From assembly GCF_002886045.1 (NCBI RefSeq), contig NZ_CP025791.1:1634001-1698000 (forward strand): DNA of 64,000 nt, written 5' to 3'. Shown in pieces: positions 16,409 to 23,455 of the stretch; positions within the stretch are counted from its first letter, which is position 1; every line of letters begins with the position of its first letter. The notes below the pieces were generated by a model that was not told the DNA's origin, did no database searches, and worked only from the letters and a program-made list of their open reading frames with translations. The position numbers and the translations under genes are program-made. The DNA comes from Flavivirga eckloniae (GTDB taxonomy: Bacteria > Bacteroidota > Bacteroidia > Flavobacteriales > Flavobacteriaceae).

Positions 16409-18598
16409 ATGAAAAAAAAGCTATCGTTATTTTTCGTTGTGCATACCTTTTTATGGTTTCAAAATGTACAATCCCAAGATTTTTCAATCTCAAAAGATAG
16501 CGTTACAGAAATACTCACACAATCATTTTTCGAATCTACTCATAATGAATATGAAGCAGCCTTAAAACTGCAAAATTTTGCTTTAGAATGGGGTAAAAAG
16601 AAAGCAAACGATTCTATAATTGGAGAAGCCTATGATTGCATAGGTAGCACTTTTTATATGATGGAGAATTATGATAAAGCTGAACTTAATTACAAAAAGT
16701 CTAAAGAATTTTTACAAAAAGCCAATTATACATCATATATGGTATACCATTATAATAATATGGCGAGTTTATACTATCAATTAGAAAAATTTGAGGAATG
16801 CAAACAACAATTTCTATTATCAAGAAAAATTGCACTGGAAATTGAATCTACCGTCCATGCCCTTGGACCAACATACAACATTGCACTTTTATACTATAGA
16901 GAAAAAAAATATGATGAAGCTTTTCCTTTATTCCAAGAGGCCATAACATACTACCAATCTAATGCGGGGCAACAACCTAATATTTTAGAAGAATGTTATA
17001 ATAATATTGCTGCTATATATAAAGAAAGAAAACAATATGAAAAAGCTTTAAAAACACTAACTATAGTTGATTCATTAGGTAAATCGAGGAATAATTATTC
17101 TGAATTAATTAAGGCTGAGAGGCTGAAATATAAGATTTATCAAATAAAGAATGATTATAAATTAAGTGATAAATCCCTTACAAAACAAATTGAATATCTA
17201 GAACTTTTTTCAAAAGAAAATGCTATAAAGCTTCAAAAAAAAACCAAGCTTGAGCAGCAGCTTATGGATCAAGAAAAAACAATAACATTAACTAAACAAA
17301 TAAATAAGGCTCAAACAAACACCATAGTCCGCACTAAACTTTTTAGTATTATTCTATTTATATTATTTATTACCACCTCTATTATATCATACTTATTATC
17401 TAGAAGTAACCAAAAACGAAAAAAACTTAATAAAAAGCTTATTAAAAAAAATTCACAACTTATTAAAGTCAAGAAAAAAACAGAATATGCATCTAAACTA
17501 AAAACAAATTTTTTCTCTACGATTAGCCACGAATTAAGAACACCTTTATATGCCGTTACTGGCATTACTGATATCCTAATTGAAGAAAATCCTAAAACAG
17601 AACAAAAGCATTATCTAAAAACTTTAAAGTCCTCTGGTGAATATCTACTTGCTTTAATTAATAATGTACTACAAATCAATAAATTTGATTCGGACGAGAT
17701 CGAAATAAACACCATAAGTTTTAATTTAAAAATTTTAGTAGGTAACATAAAAAATTCTTTAAAATATTTAAAAAAAGAAAATAATAATGTTATTGATATA
17801 GATATAAAAGATAACGTACCTCTCCTTCTAAAAGGAGACTCTCTAAAACTTAATCAAATTATTATCAATTTATTAAGTAACGCCTTAAAGTTTACACATA
17901 ATGGAAATGTTATATTATCAATTAGATTAAAAGAAAAAATAGGCAATAAAGTAAAACTAAAATTTAGCGTAAAAGACAATGGTATAGGTATTTCTAAAAA
18001 ATTACAGCATCGTATTTTTGATGATTTTTATCAAGAATCAATACTTTTAGAACGTAATTATGAAGGCACTGGTTTAGGGTTAGCTATAGTTAAACGATTA
18101 CTCAAAGCTATGGGGAGTGATATTAATGTAAAAAGCAACAGAGGTGAAGGTTCAAATTTTTATTTTGATCTGGTTCTAGAAGAAGCAAGCGAACGTTATA
18201 GAACAAATTCCAATGTTAGTACACATGTCGATCTATCCTCCAAGCACATTCTTGTAGTTGATGATAATAGTGTTAATCAAATGATTACGAAACGTATTCT
18301 TGAAAATAAAAAAGCAAAAGTCACTGTTGCAGATTCTGGTATTAAAGCCATAAAATATGCAGAAGATAATTTATATGATGTTATTTTAATGGATATACAT
18401 ATGCCTAAAATGAATGGATATACGGCAACTCAAAATATTAGAAGGTTTAATTCTACGATTCCTATTATTGCATTAACAGCAATAAAACTAGACGAGAATA
18501 AAGAAAAAATTTATACATCGGGAATGAACGGTATCATTGTAAAACCTTTCAGATTAGAAAACTTCCTTACCGAAATACAAAAAGCAATTTCATTATAA
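16409..18598 (+). CDS. TPR-containing hybrid sensor histidine kinase
   Basis: A 729-residue membrane kinase. Order: signal sequence (MKKKLSLFFVVHTFLWFQ), tetratricopeptide repeats in the periplasm (about 30-260), coiled coil, one transmembrane helix (about 312-331), HisKA with the H-box FFSTISHELRTPLY (His374), HATPase (NLLSNALKFT, DNGIGIS, GTGLGLAIVK) and a C-terminal receiver (HILVVDDNSVNQM, phospho-acceptor in ILMDIHMPKMNGY, Lys in IVKPFR). It signals by intramolecular phosphorelay; the next partner is not in the window. The ATG at 16409 gives a proper signal peptide, unlike the longer ORF. Confidence 0.9.
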   Translation: MKKKLSLFFVVHTFLWFQNVQSQDFSISKDSVTEILTQSFFESTHNEYEAALKLQNFALEWGKKKANDSIIGEAYDCIGSTFYMMENYDKAELNYKKSKEFLQKANYTSYMVYHYNNMASLYYQLEKFEECKQQFLLSRKIALEIESTVHALGPTYNIALLYYREKKYDEAFPLFQEAITYYQSNAGQQPNILEECYNNIAAIYKERKQYEKALKTLTIVDSLGKSRNNYSELIKAERLKYKIYQIKNDYKLSDKSLTKQIEYLELFSKENAIKLQKKTKLEQQLMDQEKTITLTKQINKAQTNTIVRTKLFSIILFILFITTSIISYLLSRSNQKRKKLNKKLIKKNSQLIKVKKKTEYASKLKTNFFSTISHELRTPLYAVTGITDILIEENPKTEQKHYLKTLKSSGEYLLALINNVLQINKFDSDEIEINTISFNLKILVGNIKNSLKYLKKENNNVIDIDIKDNVPLLLKGDSLKLNQIIINLLSNALKFTHNGNVILSIRLKEKIGNKVKLKFSVKDNGIGISKKLQHRIFDDFYQESILLERNYEGTGLGLAIVKRLLKAMGSDINVKSNRGEGSNFYFDLVLEEASERYRTNSNVSTHVDLSSKHILVVDDNSVNQMITKRILENKKAKVTVADSGIKAIKYAEDNLYDVILMDIHMPKMNGYTATQNIRRFNSTIPIIALTAIKLDENKEKIYTSGMNGIIVKPFRLENFLTEIQKAISL

Positions 18599-18792
18599 TT
18601 TACTCTTTAAAATATAGCACAGCTTCTTAACAAAAGTTAAGAATGGTGACTTTTTTAGCTTTTTTGGGTCTAAGTTATAGTAAATGAAAAATAATTTGAA
18701 ACTTTTTGTAACATTATACGACATATATACGTATAACCACTGAAAGCCCAAATAATCAGATATTCAATAAAAAAATCACAGGAGAACTTTAG

Positions 18793-19656
18793 ATGAGACA
18801 ACTTAAAATTACGAAGCAGGTAACTAATAGAGAGACTGCATCGTTAGATAAATATTTGCAGGAAATAGGCAAGGTTGATTTAATTACTGCCGACGAAGAA
18901 GTAGAATTAGCTCAACGTATAAAAGCGGGAGATCAGGTGGCTTTAGAAAAGTTAACCAAAGCTAATTTACGTTTCGTAGTATCGGTAGCTAAGCAATATC
19001 AAAACCAAGGTTTAACATTACCAGATTTAATTAATGAAGGTAACCTAGGTTTAATTAAAGCGGCACAACGCTTTGATGAAACTCGTGGTTTTAAATTTAT
19101 ATCTTATGCCGTATGGTGGATTCGTCAATCGATTTTACAGGCTTTAGCCGAACAATCTCGTATTGTACGTTTACCATTAAACAAAATTGGTTCTATTAAT
19201 AAAATTAATAAAACATTTGCTTTTCTTGAGCAAAGTCATGAGCGTCCTCCAAGTGCAGAGGAAATTGCAAAGGAGTTAGACATGACTATTAACGACGTTA
19301 AAGAGTCTATGAAGAACTCTGGTCGTCACGTAAGTATGGATGCGCCTTTAGTTGAGGGTGAAGATTCTAATTTATACGACGTATTAAATAGTGGTGAATC
19401 TCCAAATCCAGATAGAGAATTATTACATGAGTCTTTACGTACCGAGATTGAGCGTGCTTTAGAAACTTTAACGCCTAGAGAAGCTGATGTTATTCGCTTA
19501 TACTTTGGTTTAGGTAACCAACACCCAATGACTTTAGAAGAAATTGGTGAAACATTTGATTTAACACGTGAACGTGTAAGACAAATTAAGGAAAAAGCGA
19601 TTAGAAGACTTAAACATACTTCCAGAAGTAAAATATTAAAAACATATTTAGGATAG
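18793..19656 (+). CDS. rpoD: Housekeeping RNA polymerase sigma factor (RpoD/SigA type)
   Basis: A 287-residue group 1 sigma-70. Region 1.2-2 begins [20 protein letters not shown]; region 2.4 contains [16 protein letters not shown]; region 3 is [14 protein letters not shown]; region 4 contains [28 protein letters not shown]. It lacks region 1.1 and the long non-conserved insert of proteobacterial RpoD, the normal compact form in Bacteroidota, whose promoters use TTTG/TAnnTTTG rather than TTGACA/TATAAT. The gene is monocistronic with a 3' terminator. Confidence 0.95.
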   Translation: MRQLKITKQVTNRETASLDKYLQEIGKVDLITADEEVELAQRIKAGDQVALEKLTKANLRFVVSVAKQYQNQGLTLPDLINEGNLGLIKAAQRFDETRGFKFISYAVWWIRQSILQALAEQSRIVRLPLNKIGSINKINKTFAFLEQSHERPPSAEEIAKELDMTINDVKESMKNSGRHVSMDAPLVEGEDSNLYDVLNSGESPNPDRELLHESLRTEIERALETLTPREADVIRLYFGLGNQHPMTLEEIGETFDLTRERVRQIKEKAIRRLKHTSRSKILKTYLG

Positions 19657-19828
19657 AGCTTCGGCTCATTTCAGCTACCATTATAGTAGTTTGAGACCTA
19701 ACAGATGCTCACTGAACGTAATTGAAGTGACATTTTTAAAATATATATTTAGGTCAGTAAAGTTTTTACGACTAAATATTACCACAACAAACAGTTACAC
19801 ATAACTGTTCGTTTTTTGATTGATGAAA
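19657..19828. other. Noncoding stretch after rpoD
   Basis: This 170-base stretch lies between the rpoD stop and its terminator. I see no ORF or strong repeat. It is probably an unusually long rpoD 3' untranslated region. Confidence 0.4.
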
Positions 19829-19862
19829 GAACCCCCGGCTGATTACCGGGGGTTCACTTTTT
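19829..19862 (+). terminator. Strong terminator after rpoD
   Basis: GAACCCCCGG (19829-19838) and CCGGGGGTTC (19846-19855) form a perfect 10-bp stem with a 7-base loop, followed by ACTTTTTA. It ends the rpoD transcript and insulates the BLUF gene. Confidence 0.92.
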
Positions 19863-19964
19863 ATACACCTATAGTAAAGAAAAGATTACGCAGATTAATA
19901 GAAATTAGTTCTACTATTAAGCTATTTCATATTTTTTTGTATTTTAGATTAAATCAACCACTCG

Positions 19965-20384
19965 ATGTTAAAGACAATTTGCTATATCAGTGATTCATGT
20001 CAAGATGAATCACTAACCGCTCTCAAAGCTTTATATGCTCAAGCAAAAAAGAATAATTCAAAATATAATATAACAGGGGTCTTAATCTACTCTAACGAAA
20101 ACTTCCTGCAAGTTCTCGAAGGTGATTCAGATAGTGTTGATGCTACTTTTAAAAGAATAAGTTTAGACAGAAGGCACAAAAATATTTTTAAAGTTATTAA
20201 TATTGATATCCAGCAACGTATTTTCGAAGATTATAATTTTGGCTTCACAATTGTTAATGACAGCAAAGAACTTGACAAACTTTACGAATACCTAGAATGG
20301 TTAAGAAAGGCAGAGAATACACTGGCTAACAAAGTTGTTAACATGGTTGAAAATTTTATTGCTCAAAAACTACCCAAAGGTTGA
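19965..20384 (+). CDS. BLUF-domain blue-light photosensor
   Basis: A 139-residue single-domain protein. The BLUF fold binds FAD and senses blue light through a Tyr/Gln/Asn hydrogen-bond switch. All three residues are present: Tyr7 (ICYIS), Asn35 (KYNITGVLIY) and Gln49 (NFLQVLEG). The C-terminal 45 residues form helices but no output domain such as EAL, so it must act through a partner protein. It is followed 37 bp later by rpe; a separate TATTTTTG box between them suggests independent transcription of rpe. Confidence 0.9.
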   Translation: MLKTICYISDSCQDESLTALKALYAQAKKNNSKYNITGVLIYSNENFLQVLEGDSDSVDATFKRISLDRRHKNIFKVINIDIQQRIFEDYNFGFTIVNDSKELDKLYEYLEWLRKAENTLANKVVNMVENFIAQKLPKG

Positions 20385-20394
20385 GTAAAACAAT

Positions 20395-20402
20395 TATTTT
20401 TG
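20395..20402 (+). promoter_or_regulatory. Probable -7 box for rpe
   Basis: TATTTTTG (TAnnTTTG), 19 bases before the rpe ATG. The upstream -33 element is not clear. Confidence 0.4.
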
Positions 20403-20421
20403 CCGAATAAACTAAAATTAA

Positions 20422-21084
20422 ATGGGTTCTAAATTAATTGCACCGTCAATTCTGGCAGCAGACTTTGCAAATCTTCAACGCGATATAGAAATGGTTAACG
20501 TTAGTGATGCCGACTGGTTTCACATCGATATTATGGATGGTGTATTTGTGCCTAATATTTCTTTTGGGATGCCTGTTTTACAAGCCATAGCAAAGCATGC
20601 TAAAAAAACCATAGATGTGCATTTAATGATTGTTGACCCAGATAGGTACATTAAAACTTTTGCAGAATTAGGCAGCGATATACTTACCGTACATTACGAA
20701 GCTTGTACACATTTACACAGAACCTTGCAAGCCATAAAAGCCGAAGGCATGAAAGCTGGCGTAGCACTAAATCCGCATACCAATATAAACGTGTTGGAAG
20801 ACACTATAAATGATATAGATTTGGTTTGCATAATGAGCGTAAACCCTGGTTTTGGTGGCCAAAGCTTTATAGAGAACACTTACAATAAAGTTTCTCAATT
20901 AAAAGAATTAATTACGCGTAAAGGAGCTTCAACAATCATTGAAATTGATGGAGGCGTTACAAACAAAAATGCAAAATCACTTGTTGATACTGGCGCAGAT
21001 GTTCTGGTTGCCGGAAGCTATGTATTTAAAAGTAGCGATCAAGTTAAGACTATAAAAGACTTAAAAGCATTGGCTAATTCTTAA
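20422..21084 (+). CDS. rpe: Ribulose-phosphate 3-epimerase
   Basis: A 220-residue TIM-barrel enzyme interconverting D-ribulose-5-phosphate and D-xylulose-5-phosphate in the pentose phosphate pathway. Family motifs in order: APSILAADFANL, WFHIDIMDGVFVPNISFG (metal-binding His and catalytic Asp), IDVHLMI, MSVNPGFGGQSF, IEIDGGV (second catalytic Asp) and ADVLVAGSYVF (phosphate loop). Its TAA stop overlaps the stop codon of the convergent CBS gene by three bases. Confidence 0.95.
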   Translation: MGSKLIAPSILAADFANLQRDIEMVNVSDADWFHIDIMDGVFVPNISFGMPVLQAIAKHAKKTIDVHLMIVDPDRYIKTFAELGSDILTVHYEACTHLHRTLQAIKAEGMKAGVALNPHTNINVLEDTINDIDLVCIMSVNPGFGGQSFIENTYNKVSQLKELITRKGASTIIEIDGGVTNKNAKSLVDTGADVLVAGSYVFKSSDQVKTIKDLKALANS

Positions 21085-21497
21085 AACTGCTTTAGCAAAT
21101 AGTTTATTAAATCTGTAGTCGTTACAATACCAACCAAGAGCGAGTCATCTACAACCGGTAATGCATGAAATTCATTTTTAGATAAAATTTCTGCCACTTC
21201 CTTTATTGTTGTATCACTTGAAACACTTATCAGGTTTTTAGTCATTACCTGCTCTAAGGAAAACATATTGTAAACTACTGTATCAACACCATATTCATCG
21301 TCTGTAGCATCGGCAAAACTAATTCTAAGTAAATCGGTATAACTTAACATACCTAGTATTGACTCATTGCTAACTACTGGAATATGTCTAATTTTATGCT
21401 TTTTGAAAAGTTTTTCAGCTCTTTCTAAAGTATCTGATCTCCTCAATGCAATAATATCCGTACTCATTATCTCTGAAACTGGAGTTCTTCTTTTCAT
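21081..21497 (-). CDS. Two-CBS-domain protein
   Basis: A 138-residue protein made of a tandem CBS pair (Bateman module). CBS1 covers about 8-65 (MSTDIIALRRSDTLERAEKLFKKHKIRHIPVV), CBS2 about 82-138 (MTKNLISVSSDTTIKEVAEILSKNEFHALPVV, ending GIVTTTDLINYLL). Such stand-alone modules bind adenine nucleotides and regulate partners; none is evident from context. The gene converges on rpe with interlocked stop codons and has no room for a terminator between them. Confidence 0.88.
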   Translation of the reverse strand: MKRRTPVSEIMSTDIIALRRSDTLERAEKLFKKHKIRHIPVVSNESILGMLSYTDLLRISFADATDDEYGVDTVVYNMFSLEQVMTKNLISVSSDTTIKEVAEILSKNEFHALPVVDDSLLVGIVTTTDLINYLLKQF

Positions 21498-21618
21498 CGT
21501 CCTAGATTTTAAATTCTACCTTAAAAATAAACAGGAATACGAAAATAAAGTATGATAAAAATCATACGTGTATTCAAAAAGCATATCGTGTTATTTGTTA
21601 AAATCACGCTAAAAACAT

Positions 21619-21632
21619 ACAGACTTGTCTGT
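21619..21632. promoter_or_regulatory. TetR operator, site 1
   Basis: ACAGACTTGTCTGT is an inverted repeat with 6-bp arms and a TT centre, 30 bp before the TetR start codon. The same sequence recurs at 22255-22268 before the neighbouring oxidase gene. A TAAATTTG -7 box follows at 21650-21657. Confidence 0.75.
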
Positions 21633-21661
21633 TTTTGCTTTTTTTGACATAAATTTGCCCA

Positions 21662-22216
21662 ATGAAAAAATTAGGAGTAAAAGAACGCATTATTGAAACC
21701 GCTTCAGATTTGTTTTACCATAATGGTTTTAACCAAACGGGTATTAATCAAATTATTGCAGAAGCAGGAGTGGCTAAAGCTAGCATGTATCAGCATTTTA
21801 AGTCTAAAGAAGACATTGCCGTAGCTTACTTGGTTAAAAGACATGCACTGTGGATGGAGCAATTATTAAATTTTCTTTCAACAAAAAATACACCTAAAGA
21901 CAAGGTCATTGGCTTATTTGATTTTTTAACAGATTGGTTATGTGAAGTAGATTTTAGAGGCTGTGGTTGGCAAAATATTATTACAGATTTACCAAACGAT
22001 CATGATAAAATCAGAAATCAAGCCATAAATCATAAAAATGAAGTAAGGAGCCATATTCACACCATCTTAAAAGACGAATATTCAGAAGAGCAGTCCAAAG
22101 AATTAGGAGATCAGATATTAGTGCTCATTGAAGGCGCCATTATTTTATCTCAAATACAAAAAAACAAATGGCCAGTCCTTACTGCTAAAAATGCAGCAAT
22201 CTGTTTATTAAAATAA
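21662..22216 (+). CDS. TetR/AcrR-family transcriptional regulator
   Basis: A 184-residue regulator. The N-terminal helix-turn-helix (about 8-54) is canonical: IIETASDLFYHNGFNQTGINQIIAEAGVAKASMYQHFKSKED, interrupted here only for description. The ligand-binding domain follows and resembles the subgroup with a GCGWQNI segment (YcdC/LmrA-like). It is flanked by identical palindromes upstream of itself and of the next gene, so I infer that it represses both. The inducing ligand is unknown. Confidence 0.9.
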   Translation: MKKLGVKERIIETASDLFYHNGFNQTGINQIIAEAGVAKASMYQHFKSKEDIAVAYLVKRHALWMEQLLNFLSTKNTPKDKVIGLFDFLTDWLCEVDFRGCGWQNIITDLPNDHDKIRNQAINHKNEVRSHIHTILKDEYSEEQSKELGDQILVLIEGAIILSQIQKNKWPVLTAKNAAICLLK

Positions 22217-22252
22217 AAATGAAAACTAAACCATAACAATTTTATCAAAAAA

Positions 22253-22270
22253 GAACAGACTTGTCTGTTC
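22253..22270. promoter_or_regulatory. TetR operator, site 2 (perfect arms)
   Basis: GAACAGACTTGTCTGTTC is an inverted repeat with 8-bp perfect arms around TT, sharing its 14-bp core with 21619-21632. It covers the TTG (22261-22263) that, 17 bases before the TAAATTTG box at 22281-22288, serves as the -33 element. Binding here would block polymerase. Confidence 0.8.
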
Positions 22271-22280
22271 AAAATAAAAC

Positions 22281-22288
22281 TAAATTTG
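22281..22288 (+). promoter_or_regulatory. -7 promoter box for the FMN-oxidase gene
   Basis: TAAATTTG matches TAnnTTTG. Spacing of 17 bases to the TTG inside the operator gives a complete promoter, and translation then starts at 22303. Confidence 0.6.
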
Positions 22289-22302
22289 AAAAAGTTAATA
22301 CC

Positions 22303-22905
22303 ATGAAAAACACTAGTGATATTGCATTCACTCCAGCAGTGAAAGAGCTTCAAGAAAAATTTGGATCAAGAAAAACATATGAACACATGGAACTATCGGG
22401 AGGGTGGCAACACGAAATCAATTCAAACTTGTTCCACATACTAAAAAACATGGACTCCTTTTATTTCGGTACTTCAAATAGTAACAATCAACCTTATATA
22501 CAACACAGAGGCGGCCCAAAAGGTTTTCTAAAAGTGCTTGATAATAAAAGATTAGCCTTTGCAGATTTCTCCGGAAACAAACAATACATTTCTATTGGAA
22601 ACCTCAGCGAAAACAATAAAGCCTATATTTTCTTGATGGATTATGCCAACTTAACCAGAATTAAGATTTGGGGAACAGCAGAAATTGAGGAAGGCGATAC
22701 AGAATTAATTAATTCTTTATTTGATGAAGGCTATAATGCTAAACCTGAAAGAGCCATCATTTTTACAGTTGAAGCTTGGGATGTCAATTGCAGACAACAT
22801 ATTCAACGTCGTTTTACACTAGAGCAGATTGAAGAAGTAACAAAGCCTTTATACGATACAATTAAAGCTTTAAAGAAAGAAATAAACAACTTAAAGATTA
22901 ATTAG
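22303..22905 (+). CDS. Pyridoxamine 5'-phosphate oxidase-family (FMN split-barrel) protein
   Basis: A 200-residue protein of the PNPOx-like split-barrel fold. SFYFGTSNSNNQPYIQHRGGPKGFLKVLDNKRLAFADFSGNKQYIS is the characteristic flavin-binding beta region. A C-terminal segment with CRQHIQRRF follows, as in the general-stress-like group. These proteins bind FMN or F420/haem and often reduce reactive compounds; the substrate is unknown. The longest ORF starts at a TTG inside the operator, so the ATG at 22303 is used. It is probably the target of the TetR upstream. Confidence 0.82.
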   Translation: MKNTSDIAFTPAVKELQEKFGSRKTYEHMELSGGWQHEINSNLFHILKNMDSFYFGTSNSNNQPYIQHRGGPKGFLKVLDNKRLAFADFSGNKQYISIGNLSENNKAYIFLMDYANLTRIKIWGTAEIEEGDTELINSLFDEGYNAKPERAIIFTVEAWDVNCRQHIQRRFTLEQIEEVTKPLYDTIKALKKEINNLKIN

Positions 22906-22967
22906 CTTTAATAGTAGTAGTAAAACTCTAATCTAGGATATAGACAATAAAATGTTAAATTTTTCAG

Positions 22968-22991
22968 CAAATGTTGCATATGCAACATTTG
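22968..22991. promoter_or_regulatory. 24-bp perfect palindrome, probable MarR operator
   Basis: The core AATGTTGCATATGCAACATT is extended by CA/TG to 24 perfectly self-complementary bases. Within it lies a TTG (22974-22976) that, 20 bases before TATGTTTG at 22997-23004, makes a -33/-7 promoter for the MarR gene. A decayed copy lies at 23423-23444 before the exporter genes. Confidence 0.8.
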
Positions 22992-23008
22992 TTTTATATG
23001 TTTGCCGC

Positions 23009-23410
23009 ATGAAATATGATTACGCACATTGTATAGGGAACAGACTAAGATGCTTATCTAGAACTGTAGATAGAGATTTTAGAGCAAGTTTGTAGGACTA
23101 TGGTATAACCGAAAGCCAGTTAAGCATACTGTTCGCATTAAAAAAATTAGGAAAAGTTGAACAAGGCAAAATTGGGGAAACCTTAATTTTAGAAAGATCG
23201 ACTGTGAGTAGAAACGTGAAATTGTTAGAAAAAATTGAGGTCATTACAAAAACATCTAACTATCGCCCAGAAATAGAGTTAACAAAAAAAGGACAAGGCT
23301 TAATAAATACCCTGACCCCTATTTGGGAAAAATTAATGGATAATTTTATAGAAAAGCTAGGAGAAAATGGCCTTGAAAGTATCAAGTATTTAGAAGAAAA
23401 GTTAAGGTAA
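23009..23410 (+). pseudogene. MarR-family regulator interrupted by an in-frame amber stop
   Basis: Reading from the ATG at 23009 gives MKYDYAHCIGNRLRCLSRTV and on to RASL, then TAG at 23093-23095 (codon 29). The same frame then continues DYGITESQLSILFALKKLG and runs through a complete winged-helix (LERSTVSRNVKLLEKI) to the stop at 23408-23410. Removing the single stop restores a typical full-length MarR protein of about 133 residues. A single-base change (for example from CAG or GAG) would explain it; a sequencing error is also possible. The 3' fragment alone (a GTG at 23204) lacks the dimerisation helix and should not bind DNA normally. Confidence 0.8.
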
Positions 23411-23422
23411 AAAAATTTATCA

Positions 23423-23444
23423 CAAATGTTGCATATACAACTTA
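23423..23444. promoter_or_regulatory. Imperfect copy of the MarR palindrome before the exporter operon
   Basis: CAAATGTTGCATATACAACT matches the left arm and centre of the palindrome at 22968-22991 and departs from it on the right. It sits 12 bases before the RND gene start, suggesting that the MarR protein once controlled both genes. Confidence 0.65.
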
Positions 23445-23455
23445 AACATTAAACC

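Noticed and set aside
18599-18792. Small RNA or attenuator before rpoD
   Set aside because: No hairpin with T-tract and no good promoter box were found; it reads as a plain leader.
22261-22302. TTG start at 22261 for the flavin-type oxidase
   Set aside because: It lies inside the TetR operator and upstream of the -7 box, so it would not be in the mRNA.
23204-23410. 68-codon ORF as an independent gene
   Set aside because: It is the 3' part of the interrupted MarR gene, begins at a GTG inside the winged helix and has no start signal of its own.
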